From the NCBI RefSeq assembly GCF_022698165.1, contig NZ_JALDAY010000023.1, forward strand, positions 57,936 through 121,935: a DNA stretch of 64,000 nt, read 5' to 3'. The position numbers and the translations under genes were made by a program. The DNA is from Streptomyces cylindrosporus. GTDB taxonomy: Bacteria > Actinomycetota > Actinomycetes > Streptomycetales > Streptomycetaceae. Of this stretch, positions 8,402-17,210 are shown piece after piece (the first letter of the stretch is position 1; each line of letters starts with the position of its first letter). The notes beneath the pieces were generated by a model. The model saw only the letters and a list, made by a program, of their open reading frames with translations, was not told the origin of the DNA and did not search any database.

Positions 8402-9652
8402 TCATCCCGCGAGTGGGTCCGGAATTCCTACCGGCTGGAGCAGCCAGCCGAAGTCGCCCAGGCCGCCGGGGGCGGTGAGTTCGGCGGCTTCACCGGCGCT
8501 CGCGAGGGCGCGTACGTAGGCGGCGGGTTGTGCGGTCGCGAGCGCGAGCGGGGGGCGTGCGCCTGCGATGCCCAAGGCGCGCAGGGCGTCGCGCTGGCGC
8601 AGGAGGCGCGCGCGGAAGCCCTCGTGCGCGGTGTTGAGCGCCGCGCACGCCCCTTCGCTCGCGCCGGCGCCCGCCCTACCTACCGCGCCCCCACTTGCCT
8701 TCGCGCCCTCACGGGTTTCCGGGCCGCCACTTGCCTTCGCGCCCCCACGGGCTTCCGAGCCCCCGCGGGCTTCCGCGCCCCCACGGGCCTCCACGCCGCT
8801 GCTCGCCTCCACGCGCCCACTCGCCTCCACACCCCCACCGACCTCCGCGCTCCCACTTGCCTCCATCGCTCCACGAGCCGCACAAGCATCCAGCGCCACA
8901 TGCGCCGTGATGTCGCACGACCCGTCCGGCACGGGCGCCGTCTCGCGCCCCGCGCGAAAGCCCGTGAGCGTGCCGAACAGGGGGCGCGAATCCGCGGAGT
9001 GCGCGTAGTCCACGGCGACCGCGAGCCCCCGCTCCACGGCCGAGACCGCGCCCGCCCAGGCCTCGTCCCGCGGCAGCCCGATCTCGGCTCGGAGCCCTTC
9101 CTCGTCCGGCAGCGGCCACCACCGCGCCAGCCATCGCGCCTCCGCGCCGCCGACGGGCTCCCCGAGGCGTTCGGTGCCGTCGCGGCGTACGAGAACCCGG
9201 CGCGCCACCCCCTCGCCGTCCACCTCGGCGACCTCGACCGGGACGTTGTCGAGCCATTCGTTGGCGAACAGCAGGCCGGTGATGCCGGATGGCGGTGATG
9301 TGCGCCACTCGATGCGTGTGTCGAGGGTCTCGGGGCGGTCGGCCAGTTCGACGCCGTACGCACGCACGCGTGCCGTCACGTCGGCGGGCAGGGCGGCCAG
9401 GACGGCGGTGACCAGTTCGCCGCGGCCCGCCGCCATGTCGACGAAATCGAGGCGCGCGGGCCGGTCCAGGGCCTCGTCGACCCGGCACAGCAGCCGGGCG
9501 ACGGCCTCGGCGAACAGCGGGGAGACGTGCACGGACGTACGGAAGTGGCCGGCCGGGCCCTCGGGGCGGCGGTAGAAGCCGCCGGGCCCGTAGAGGGCGG
9601 CCTCCGTCGCCGTCCGCCAGCCCTGCCACTCGCCCGTCGTCTCACCCGTCAC
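8402..9652 (-). CDS. MidA/NDUFAF7-family SAM-dependent protein methyltransferase with repeat insert
   Basis: 416 residues, GTG start at 9652, with a TAGCCT -10-like element about 8 bp upstream, so possibly leaderless. The N-terminal two thirds match the DUF185/MidA fold: GPGGFYRRPEGPAGHFRTS near residue 22, a SAM-binding stretch VDMAAGRGELVTAVLAAL (about 71-88), and NEWLDNVPVE (131-140). Residues about 264-333 are a Glu-Ala-Gly repeat insert absent from the core fold. The C terminus resumes family-like sequence (FRARLLRQRDALRALGI). NDUFAF7 symmetrically dimethylates an arginine of the complex I subunit NDUFS2; the gene here is convergent with nuoD, the NDUFS2 counterpart. Confidence 0.88.
   Translation of the reverse strand: MTGETTGEWQGWRTATEAALYGPGGFYRRPEGPAGHFRTSVHVSPLFAEAVARLLCRVDEALDRPARLDFVDMAAGRGELVTAVLAALPADVTARVRAYGVELADRPETLDTRIEWRTSPPSGITGLLFANEWLDNVPVEVAEVDGEGVARRVLVRRDGTERLGEPVGGAEARWLARWWPLPDEEGLRAEIGLPRDEAWAGAVSAVERGLAVAVDYAHSADSRPLFGTLTGFRAGRETAPVPDGSCDITAHVALDACAARGAMEASGSAEVGGGVEASGRVEASSGVEARGGAEARGGSEARGGAKASGGPETREGAKASGGAVGRAGAGASEGACAALNTAHEGFRARLLRQRDALRALGIAGARPPLALATAQPAAYVRALASAGEAAELTAPGGLGDFGWLLQPVGIPDPLAG
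8654..8863 (-). repeat. In-frame hexapeptide-like repeat inside the MidA gene
   Basis: About 18-bp imperfect units encode recurring E-A-(S/R)-G-G-x hexapeptides (for example EARGGAEARGGSEARGG). They occupy about 70 residues between the catalytic part and the conserved C-terminal segment. Units keep frame, which suggests expansion by slippage or unequal recombination tolerated as a disordered linker. Confidence 0.8.
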
Positions 9653-9770
9653 CGGCCCAGGCTAAGCGCACAGAGGAACGGAGCCTCCACCTTGCGGAGT
9701 ATGCGCGCGGGGTGCGGATCGGTCCTCCGGTTGACCCCTGCACGCATCACGCTTCCCTACTCTGGGTTAC

Positions 9771-10979
9771 GTGCAGCGCCTCTATGACTTCCTTCGCAGA
9801 CACCCGACCGGGGTCGACACCTTCTGGGCCGTCATCCTGTTCGGGATCTCGGTCGCCGGAGGCATGTCCGTCCGTGGTGAGAACGGCCGGGGCAGCGACT
9901 CGCCGGCGCTGATCGTTCCGATCGTGCTGCTGCTGTGCCTGGTGATCGCGCTGCGTCGCCGTATGCCGGAGAAAATGCTGCTGCTGACGATCGGGCTCGG
10001 CGTGGCGCAGGTGGCGCTGAACGTCGCGACGACGCCCGCCGACTTCGCGATGCTCGTGATCGTCTACACGGTGGCCGCGACGGGCGCCCGCTGGGCCTCC
10101 CGGCTGGCGCTGGCCACGGGCCTGGGCGCGGCCGCCGTGGCGCAGCTGCGCTGGCCGAACGAGCAGAGCAGCGCACTGGGCAACCTCGCGATAGTGATCT
10201 TCCAGACCGTCCCGTTCGCGCTCGCCTGGGTGCTCGGCGACTCCATCCGCACCCGCCGCGCCTACTTCGCGCAGCTGGAGGAGCGCAACGCCCGGCTGGA
10301 GAAGGAGCGCGAGGCGCAGGCGAAGGTCGCGGTCGCGGCCGAACGCGCCCGGATCGCACGCGAGTTGCACGACGTCGTCGCGCACAACGTCTCGGTGATG
10401 GTGGTGCAGGCCGACGGAGCCGCCTATGTCCTCGACACCGCCCCCGACCAGGCGAAGAAGGCCCTGGAGACGATCTCGTCCACCGGCCGCCAGGCCCTCG
10501 CCGAGATGCGCCGCCTGCTCGGCGTGCTGCGCACCGGCGAGCACAAGGAGGTCGGCGAGTACGTCCCGCAGCCGGACGTCGAGCAGATCGACGAGCTGAT
10601 CGAGCAGTGCCGCACCTCGGGGCTGCCCGTCGACTTCAAGGTGGAGGGCACCCCGCGCCCGCTCCCCAGCGGCGTCGAGCTCACCGCGTACCGGATCGTG
10701 CAGGAGGCCCTCACCAACACCCGCAAGCACGGCGGGCCCAACACGGGCGCGAGCGTGCGGCTGGTGTACTTCGACGACGGGCTCGGCCTGCTCGTCGAGG
10801 ACGACGGCAAGGGCGCGCCGCACGAGTTGTACGAGGAGGGCGGCATCGACGGGCAGGGGCACGGCCTCATCGGAATGCGCGAGCGGGTCGGTATGGTCGG
10901 CGGCACCCTGGACGCGGGCCCGCGCCCCGGCGGAGGATTCCGCATCAGCGCGCTGCTCCCGCTCAAACCGGCGCATTGA
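9771..10979 (+). CDS. NarL-type sensor histidine kinase (HisKA_3)
   Basis: 402 residues. Five or so hydrophobic helices (about 17-155) have almost no extracytoplasmic domain, so it may sense a signal in the membrane. A short coiled coil is followed by the HisKA_3 dimerisation helix with the phosphoacceptor in RIARELHDVVAHN (His200). The HATPase region has an N-box (EALTNTRKHGG), G1 (VEDDGKG) and G2 (GHGLIGMRERV). The GTG at 9771 lies close behind a TACTCT element, suggesting leaderless transcription. The LuxR-type regulator 100 bp downstream is the obvious partner. Confidence 0.92.
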   Translation: MQRLYDFLRRHPTGVDTFWAVILFGISVAGGMSVRGENGRGSDSPALIVPIVLLLCLVIALRRRMPEKMLLLTIGLGVAQVALNVATTPADFAMLVIVYTVAATGARWASRLALATGLGAAAVAQLRWPNEQSSALGNLAIVIFQTVPFALAWVLGDSIRTRRAYFAQLEERNARLEKEREAQAKVAVAAERARIARELHDVVAHNVSVMVVQADGAAYVLDTAPDQAKKALETISSTGRQALAEMRRLLGVLRTGEHKEVGEYVPQPDVEQIDELIEQCRTSGLPVDFKVEGTPRPLPSGVELTAYRIVQEALTNTRKHGGPNTGASVRLVYFDDGLGLLVEDDGKGAPHELYEEGGIDGQGHGLIGMRERVGMVGGTLDAGPRPGGGFRISALLPLKPAH

Positions 10980-11081
10980 CGTCGACGCACGCCCCCTGTT
11001 GACACCTGTAACAACCCCGGTGCACGTACACAACCCTTGTGGACGCGACAACCCTCGTACACGGAGATGGAAGAGGCCCCG

Positions 11082-11753
11082 ATGACGATCCGCGTGATGC
11101 TCGTCGACGACCAGGTGCTGCTGCGCACCGGGTTCCGGATGGTGCTCGCCGCGCAGCCGGACATGGAGGTCGTCGCGGAGGCGGGGGACGGCGTCGAGGC
11201 CCTTCAGGTGCTGCGCTCGACGGACGTCGACGTCGTACTCATGGACGTGCGCATGCCCAAGCTGGACGGCGTGGAGACCACACGGCGCATCTGCCAGGAG
11301 CCGAACCCGCCGAAGGTGCTCATCCTGACCACCTTCGACCTCGACGAGTACGCCTTCTCCGGGCTGAAGGCGGGCGCCTCCGGCTTCATGCTCAAGGACG
11401 TGCCGCCCGGTGAACTCCTCACCGCCATCCGCTCGGTGCACAGCGGCGACGCGGTGGTGGCCCCGTCGACCACGCGCCGCCTCCTGGACCGGTTCGCCCC
11501 GATGCTGCCCAGCGCCGGCAAGGAGCCGCAGCACAAGGAGCTGGAGCGGCTCACCGACCGCGAGCGCGAGGTCATGATCCTCGTCGCGCAAGGCCTGTCG
11601 AACGGCGAGATCGCCGCCCGGCTGGTGCTGTCCGAGGCGACGGTGAAGACCCATGTCGGCCGCATCCTCACCAAGCTGGGGCTGCGGGACCGGGTCCAGG
11701 TGGTGGTCCTGGCGTACGAGACGGGCCTGGTGCGCGCGGGCGGGCACGGCTGA
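11082..11753 (+). CDS. NarL/LuxR-type response regulator
   Basis: 223 residues. The receiver domain has an acidic pair (VDDQ), the phosphoacceptor Asp55 in VVLMDVRMP, and Thr/Lys switch residues. A C-terminal LuxR helix-turn-helix follows (LTDREREVMILVAQGLSNGEI and VKTHVGRIL). ATG 11082 is preferred over ATG 11067 because GAAGAGG lies 5 bp before it. It pairs with the histidine kinase upstream; targets are unknown. Confidence 0.92.
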   Translation: MTIRVMLVDDQVLLRTGFRMVLAAQPDMEVVAEAGDGVEALQVLRSTDVDVVLMDVRMPKLDGVETTRRICQEPNPPKVLILTTFDLDEYAFSGLKAGASGFMLKDVPPGELLTAIRSVHSGDAVVAPSTTRRLLDRFAPMLPSAGKEPQHKELERLTDREREVMILVAQGLSNGEIAARLVLSEATVKTHVGRILTKLGLRDRVQVVVLAYETGLVRAGGHG

Positions 11754-11802
11754 TCCACGGGCGCGTGACCCCCGTGTAACCGGTGGCCACTAGGGTCTGC
11801 GC

Positions 11803-12435
11803 ATGCTCCTGTGGATCAACGGCCCTTTCGGGGGCGGCAAGACACAGACCGCGCACGAGCTCCAGCGGCGCCTGACGGGCAGCGTGATCTGCGACCCCGA
11901 GCACGCCGGTTTCGGTCTGCGCCGCACGCTCCCGCCCGAACTGCGCGGGAACTTCCAGGACCTGGCCTCCTGGCGGCAGGGCGTGGTCGAGGTGCTCGAC
12001 CTGGCGCTCACCAAGCACGAAGGGGTCGTGATCGTGCCCATGACCGTCACGGACTCCGGCTACTTCGAGGAGACCGTCGGCCGGCTGCGGGAACTCGGCC
12101 ACGACGTACGCCACTTCACGCTCCTCGCCCAGCGCGAGACCGTCCTGCGGCGGCTGCGCGAGCGCGGCTTCGGGCACCTCCTTCAGTACGTCGCCGGGAA
12201 GAACGCCGGTCTGGGACGCGAGACCTGGGCCGTGCAGCAGCTCGACCACTGTCTGGAGCGGCTGCGGGAGCCGGAGTTCGCCGAGCACCTGTGGACCGAC
12301 CACTCGACCGTGCCGAAGACGGCGGACCGCATCGCCGTCCTGGCCGGCCTGACGCTGCGGCCGAACAACGAAGGCGCCCTGCGGACCCGTCTGCGGCAGG
12401 CGCGGGTGGGGATCCGGCACATCCGCTTCGACTGA
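11803..12435 (+). CDS. TmrB-like P-loop ATP-binding protein
   Basis: 210 residues. The Walker A motif GPFGGGKT sits at residues 7-14, at the very N terminus, followed by an adenylate-kinase-like alpha/beta fold with a FTLLAQRETVLRRLRER segment. This layout matches the family of TmrB, the Bacillus tunicamycin-resistance ATP-binding protein, and related kinase-like proteins. Substrate and drug resistance are not shown by the sequence. A CACTAGGGT element ends about 7 bp before the ATG, so the transcript is probably leaderless. Confidence 0.75.
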   Translation: MLLWINGPFGGGKTQTAHELQRRLTGSVICDPEHAGFGLRRTLPPELRGNFQDLASWRQGVVEVLDLALTKHEGVVIVPMTVTDSGYFEETVGRLRELGHDVRHFTLLAQRETVLRRLRERGFGHLLQYVAGKNAGLGRETWAVQQLDHCLERLREPEFAEHLWTDHSTVPKTADRIAVLAGLTLRPNNEGALRTRLRQARVGIRHIRFD

Positions 12436-12451
12436 CGGCCCGGCTGAGGGC

Positions 12452-13552
12452 TCAGCGCAGGATGCCCTCCAGGAAGTCGCTGCCCAGCCGGGCGACCACG
12501 GATATGTCCAGCTGGTGCTGGACGTACCGGCCGCGGCGGCGGGTGGTGACCAGGCCCGCCTTCTTCAGGACGCCGAGGTGCCGGGATATCTCCGGGGCCG
12601 TCATGCCGTGCGCCTGGGCCAGCTCGCTCGTGGTGTAGGCGCTGCGGGCCAGATAGCGGCACATCCGCATCCGGACCGGGTGGGACAGCGCCGTCATCCG
12701 CAGCGCGAGCTGCTCGACGGACGGCGGGGCGGCCAACTCCGGGGAGCCGACCGGGTAGTGCAGCACGGGCTGCCAGCCGGGCCGGTACAGGACGGCGAGG
12801 TGGGGCCAGCCGAGACTGGTCGGTACGAGGAGGAGCGCGCCGTCACCCGTGGTGGTGCGGCCCACGCTCAGCTTGTCGACCGTGATCTCGGCGGCGGCCT
12901 CGTCGAGCGTGACCGCCGGGGACGCGGCGGACAGCGCCTCGGCCAGGCCCTTGCGGCGCAGGAGCTCGGTCTTGTGGCGGGCGTCCGCCGTGAGCTGGTG
13001 GCGCAGCCGCGACCAGGCCTCCGCGAAGAACGCCTCGTCGCAGTCCTCCAGGAACTGCCGCAGCCAGGCCCGGATCTTGGGCGGGTCGGTCAGCAGCAGC
13101 TCGGTGAACCGCTCCTGGCGCGGGCCGCGCGCGGCGGCCAGGTCCAGGGCGCGCCGGCCCAGCGCGGCGTCGACGAGCCAGCCGGCCCCGACGCCGTACG
13201 ACATGGCGCAGCTGAACTCCAGTGCCGCGTCGACGAACTGCTCGTCCGTCAGCTTGTCCAGCAGGTCCAGCTCCTCGGCCAGCGTGGCACCCGGCACGGC
13301 GCCGCCGGGGAGGCCCGCGTACGGCAGGAACAGGTCCGAGAACGTCGTCGTCCACAGGAAGTCGGCGTCGCACATCCGGTCGGCCAGATGCGGGTCGAGG
13401 CCCGCGCTCACGCCCGTCACCCAGCCCTGGAGCCCCGGGTGGTGCCCCGGCTCGGACAGCGCGTGCAGCGCCATGCCGAGCTCGGCCAGGGGGGAGGGGA
13501 CGACGGCGACCCTCTCCGGCCGCAGCCCCGCGATGTCGATGCGCACGCTCAT
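12452..13552 (-). CDS. ArsR-family regulator with DUF5937-type N-terminal domain
   Basis: 366 residues. A long N-terminal domain of about 270 residues, the DUF5937 type found in actinobacteria, is fused to a C-terminal ArsR winged helix (about 285-345) containing LSHPVRMRMCRYLA, MTAPEISRHLGVLKKAGLV and RRRGRYVQHQL. No metal-binding cysteine cluster is visible, so the effector is unlikely to be a classical metal. The ATG at 13552 is preferred; a GTG at 13567 is possible. It is divergent from a 71-residue gene at 13710, which may be its target. Confidence 0.85.
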   Translation of the reverse strand: MSVRIDIAGLRPERVAVVPSPLAELGMALHALSEPGHHPGLQGWVTGVSAGLDPHLADRMCDADFLWTTTFSDLFLPYAGLPGGAVPGATLAEELDLLDKLTDEQFVDAALEFSCAMSYGVGAGWLVDAALGRRALDLAAARGPRQERFTELLLTDPPKIRAWLRQFLEDCDEAFFAEAWSRLRHQLTADARHKTELLRRKGLAEALSAASPAVTLDEAAAEITVDKLSVGRTTTGDGALLLVPTSLGWPHLAVLYRPGWQPVLHYPVGSPELAAPPSVEQLALRMTALSHPVRMRMCRYLARSAYTTSELAQAHGMTAPEISRHLGVLKKAGLVTTRRRGRYVQHQLDISVVARLGSDFLEGILR

Positions 13553-13709
13553 GACCTCATGGTGCACCCCGCCACTGACAGCGCCCTCCCCGATTGACGG
13601 CGCCCGTCAATCGACGCGACTTCCCCGCCGTACCGGCGCAACGTGGGACCACCGGGGCAGCCGCGGAGCCCACGAACCCTCACTCCACGTCCCGAGAAGG
13701 CGATCGGCC

Positions 13710-13925
13710 ATGAGCATCACGCAGCAGTACCTCCTCGACACCTACCGTGCCCAGCAGCTCGGCGAGCCCGCACCGCCCGCGCCGGGTGCCCATGAATGGC
13801 AGGTCGCGCGCGAGTGGCGGGACTACCGGCAGTTCCTCGCGGTCCTCGCCGAGCGGCCGGCCCACGGGCGGATACGGCTGGCCCGGGGCCGGTGGCTGCG
13901 TCCGCGCTCCCGCTCTACTTGCTGA
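13710..13925 (+). CDS. Small 71-residue protein, function unknown
   Basis: It encodes MSITQQYLLDTYRAQQLGEP and a basic C-terminal tail with RGRWLRPRSRS. No signal peptide or membrane helix is seen. The ATG is preceded by GAGAAGG at a fair distance. Its last 11 bp overlap the 3' end of the convergent aldolase-like gene. It is divergent from the ArsR-type regulator, so it may be regulated by it. The protein-like composition of the first 45 residues supports a real gene; the function is not recognisable. Confidence 0.6.
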   Translation: MSITQQYLLDTYRAQQLGEPAPPAPGAHEWQVAREWRDYRQFLAVLAERPAHGRIRLARGRWLRPRSRSTC

Positions 13926-15120
13926 CCGCCTCCTCGGGTAGGCGGGCGACGAACTCCGCGACCGCCGCCTGCACGTCGTCGGCGGTCCACTCCAAGCCCG
14001 CGGCCCGGACGTACACCTCGGTGAACGCCAGGCCCGGGCCCTTGGCGTCCCACGCATTGGCGAACAGCATCGTGTCCGTCTCCTCGCCCTGCCGGATCGC
14101 GGCCTCCGAGACGACGTCGACGTCGTACGGCAGCCAGAGCTGGAAGTCGTGCGTGTACGGCACCTCGGGATGCACCCGCACCCACGGCACCCCGGCCGCG
14201 GCGAACCCCTCGCGCAGCGCGGCGGCGACCACGCGCGCGTGGGTGACGTAGTCGGGCAGCCGGGGCAGCTCCCGCTCCAGGCCCGCGAGAGCCGACAGGG
14301 CCGTCGGGAACTGCTGGAAGACCTGGCCGCCGTACCGGTGGCGCCAGGTCTTCGCCTCCTCGACGAGTGTCTTCGGGCCGGCGAGCGCGGCGCCCCCGTA
14401 GCCGTCGAGGGACTTATAGAACGACACGTAGACGCTGTCCGCGAGGCCCGCGATCTCCTCCAGGGGGCGGCCGAAGTGGACGGGGCACTCCCACAGGCGC
14501 GCGCCGTCGAAGTGCACCACCGCGTCGCGCTCGTGCGCGGCTTCCACGACGGCCGTGAGCTGCTCCCAGGTGGGCAGCACGAAACCGGCGTCCCTGAGGG
14601 GCAGTTCCAGCATCAGCGCGCCGAAGGGTTCCTCGAAGTCGCGCACCTCGTCGGCGGTCGGGAGCCGGGGCTCGCTGGTCACGCGGACCGGGCGCAGGCC
14701 GCTGACCTGGCTGAACGCGTTGCGTTCGTGCACTTCGGGGTGAGCGAGGGCGTGCAGGGCGACGGTCGGGTTCCCGGTGCGCCCGGCCCAGCAGCGCAGG
14801 GCCGCCTGCTGGGCCATCGTGCCGGTCGGGAAGAACGCGGCGGCCTCCTTGCCGAGCAGGCCGGCGACCTTATCCTCCAGGGCCTCGACGACGCCGTTGC
14901 CGTAGATGTCCGCCGACTCGTCCAGGTCGTACAGGTCCCCGGCGCCGTCCAGCAGCGCGAGGCGCTCGCGGAGCGTGCCGAGGAAGCCGGGGCGCGCGAG
15001 AGTGCGCTTGGCGCTCCGGTACGCGCTGACGCGCCGTTTACGGCGCCGCTTGGCCTTTTCCTCATCGGATGTATCCGAGATGTCGGAGATCTGCTCGCCC
15101 TGTTCCGCCGTATCACTCAT
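13915..15120 (-). CDS. Threonine aldolase-like (beta-eliminating lyase family) PLP enzyme
   Basis: 401 residues. A charged N-terminal extension of about 40 residues (EEKAKRRRKRR) precedes a fold-type I PLP domain: FFPTGTMAQQAAL, HALAHPEVHE, VVHFDGARLW (the Asp that binds the pyridine nitrogen) and VYVSFYKSLDG with the cofactor lysine. These are the marks of low-specificity threonine aldolases that cleave beta-hydroxy amino acids to glycine and an aldehyde. The ATG at 15120 is the first in frame before the charged extension. The extension is unusual for the family and might be partly mis-started. Confidence 0.85.
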   Translation of the reverse strand: MSDTAEQGEQISDISDTSDEEKAKRRRKRRVSAYRSAKRTLARPGFLGTLRERLALLDGAGDLYDLDESADIYGNGVVEALEDKVAGLLGKEAAAFFPTGTMAQQAALRCWAGRTGNPTVALHALAHPEVHERNAFSQVSGLRPVRVTSEPRLPTADEVRDFEEPFGALMLELPLRDAGFVLPTWEQLTAVVEAAHERDAVVHFDGARLWECPVHFGRPLEEIAGLADSVYVSFYKSLDGYGGAALAGPKTLVEEAKTWRHRYGGQVFQQFPTALSALAGLERELPRLPDYVTHARVVAAALREGFAAAGVPWVRVHPEVPYTHDFQLWLPYDVDVVSEAAIRQGEETDTMLFANAWDAKGPGLAFTEVYVRAAGLEWTADDVQAAVAEFVARLPEEAVSK

Positions 15121-15282
15121 GGCCCGGATCATCCCGCGCCGGCCCCGTGCGGGCACCCGGATTTCGGGTGTGCGGAAACCCACAGCCTGTGGACAACCGA
15201 ACGCCCCTCGAACCGATAGCGTTAACATGACGAGAAATCGTCCGGTACCCGGAGCGGACTGGAACGGGAAGGCCGCCGTCGC

Positions 15283-16212
15283 GTGAGTACAAGCCAACTG
15301 CCAGATCCCAAGGACCGCCCCGCGCGGCTCACCGTCGGCGTCGTCGGCGCCGGCCGCGTGGGTCCCGCACTGGCCGCGTCCCTCCAGCTCGCCGGGCACC
15401 GCCCGGTGGCCGTCTCCGCGGTCTCCGAGGCGTCCAGGAGGCGCGCCGCACAGCTGCTGCCCGAGGTCCCGGTCGTCCCGCCCGCCGAGGTGCTCCAGCG
15501 CGCCGACCTGGTGCTGCTGACCGTCCCTGACGACGCCCTGCCCGCCCTGGTCGAGGGCCTCGCCGAGACCGGCGCCGTACGGCCGGGGCAGCTGCTCGTG
15601 CACACCTCCGGGCGGTACGGCGCGAAGGTCCTGGACCCTGCCCTGCGCGCGGGCGCGCTGCCGCTGGCCCTGCACCCCGCGATGACCTTCACCGGCACGC
15701 CCGTGGACGTCCAGCGCCTCGCCGGCTGCTCGTTCGGCGTCACCGCGCCCGACGAACTGCGGCTGGCCGCCGAGGCCCTCGTCATCGAGATGGGCGGCGA
15801 ACCGGAATGGATCGCCGAGGAGCGGCGCCCGCTCTACCACGCGGCGCTCGCCCTGGGCGCGAACCACCTGGTCACGCTGGTCGCGCAGTCGATGGAGCTG
15901 CTGCGCGAAGCCGGCGTGGAGGCGCCCGACCGGATGCTCGGCCCGCTCCTCGGCGCCGCCCTCGACAACGCCCTGCGCTCCGGCGACGCGGCCCTGACCG
16001 GCCCGGTCGCACGCGGGGACGCGGGCACGGTCGCCGCGCACGTCGCCGAGCTGCGCAGGCACGCCCCGCAGACCGTCGCCGGCTATCTGGCGATGGCCCG
16101 CGCCACCGCGGACCGCGCGCTCGCGCACGGGCTGCTCAAGCCGGAACTCGCCGAGGACCTCCTCGGAGTGCTCGCCACCGGGACCAACGGCGCCGAGGGA
16201 GACGCCCGATGA
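15283..16212 (+). CDS. Rossmann-like/DUF2520 dehydrogenase of the pantothenate cluster
   Basis: 309 residues, GTG start. The N-terminal NAD(P)-binding site is VGVVGAGRVGPALAASL, followed by a C-terminal helical DUF2520 domain with HTSGRYG and LHPAMTFTGTP. The overall plan is that of ketopantoate reductase and pyrroline-5-carboxylate reductase relatives. The stop overlaps the panC start (ATGA), and the same DUF2520-panC arrangement is common in actinobacteria. A reductase step in pantothenate supply is a reasonable inference, not shown here. Confidence 0.85.
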   Translation: MSTSQLPDPKDRPARLTVGVVGAGRVGPALAASLQLAGHRPVAVSAVSEASRRRAAQLLPEVPVVPPAEVLQRADLVLLTVPDDALPALVEGLAETGAVRPGQLLVHTSGRYGAKVLDPALRAGALPLALHPAMTFTGTPVDVQRLAGCSFGVTAPDELRLAAEALVIEMGGEPEWIAEERRPLYHAALALGANHLVTLVAQSMELLREAGVEAPDRMLGPLLGAALDNALRSGDAALTGPVARGDAGTVAAHVAELRRHAPQTVAGYLAMARATADRALAHGLLKPELAEDLLGVLATGTNGAEGDAR

Positions 16213-17210
16213 CCACCACCTTGCTGCGCACCGCCGACGAACTGCACGCACGCACGCGTACCGGCCGCCGCGCCGTGGTGATGACCATGGGCGCCCTGCA
16301 CGAGGGCCACGCCACCCTGGTCCGCACCGCCCGCGAGATCGCCGGACCGGACGGCGAGGTCGTCGTCACCGTCTTCGTGAACCCCCTGCAGTTCGGCAAG
16401 GGCGAGGACCTCGACCGTTACCCGCGCACCCTGGACGCCGACATCAAGATCGCCGAAGAGGCCGGCGCGGACGTCGTGTTCGCGCCCTCCGTCGACGAGG
16501 TCTACCCGGGTGGCGAGCCCCAGGTGCGCATCAGCGCGGGCCCCATGGGGGAGCGCCTGGAGGGCGCCTCGCGCCCCGGGCACTTCGACGGCGTGCTCAC
16601 CGTCATCGCCAAGCTGCTCCACATCATCCGCCCCGACGTCGCCCTGTACGGCCAGAAGGACGCCCAGCAGCTCGCCCTGATCCGCCGCATGGTGCGCGAC
16701 CTGAACTTCGGCGTGGAGATCGTCGGGGTCCCCACCGTGCGCGAGGAGGACGGGCTCGCCCTCTCCAGCCGCAACCGCTACCTCTCGCCCGACGAGCGGC
16801 GCACGGCGCTCTCCCTCTCGCACGCGCTGTTCGCGGGCCGCGACCGGCACGCCGCGCAGGAGGCGCTGCGCGCACGGGCCCGCGAGGTGCCCGCCACGCA
16901 CGCGCGTGCCGAAGCGCTCAGCGCCCTCGGGGAGTCGCGCGCCGCGGCCGACGCGCACGCCGTCGCGAAATCCCTCCCGGGCTCCCCCTCGGCCGTACGC
17001 GCCGCCTCCCGTCTGGTGCTCGACGAGGCCGCGCGCCTGTCCCCGCCGCTCGAACTGGACTACCTCGCTCTCGTCGACCCGTCCGACTTCACCGAGATCG
17101 AGGACGACTTCACCGGCGAGGCCGTCCTGGCCGTCGCCGCCCGGGTCGGGACGACCCGGTTGATCGACAACCTTCCACTCACTTTCGGAACCCTCGGAGC
17201 CGCCTCGTGA
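16209..17210 (+). CDS. panC: Pantothenate synthetase
   Basis: 333 residues. Joins D-pantoate and beta-alanine with ATP to make pantothenate. The adenylate-forming nucleotidyltransferase fold shows MTMGALHEGH (HxGH-type motif), NPLQFGKGEDLDRYPR, the pantoate/ATP site YGQKDAQQ, and SSRNRYLS in the KMSKS position. Somewhat longer than the usual 280-310 residues because of an Ala/Arg-rich stretch around 200-260. Overlaps DUF2520 upstream and nadB downstream by 4 bp each. Confidence 0.95.
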   Translation: MTTTLLRTADELHARTRTGRRAVVMTMGALHEGHATLVRTAREIAGPDGEVVVTVFVNPLQFGKGEDLDRYPRTLDADIKIAEEAGADVVFAPSVDEVYPGGEPQVRISAGPMGERLEGASRPGHFDGVLTVIAKLLHIIRPDVALYGQKDAQQLALIRRMVRDLNFGVEIVGVPTVREEDGLALSSRNRYLSPDERRTALSLSHALFAGRDRHAAQEALRARAREVPATHARAEALSALGESRAAADAHAVAKSLPGSPSAVRAASRLVLDEAARLSPPLELDYLALVDPSDFTEIEDDFTGEAVLAVAARVGTTRLIDNLPLTFGTLGAAS

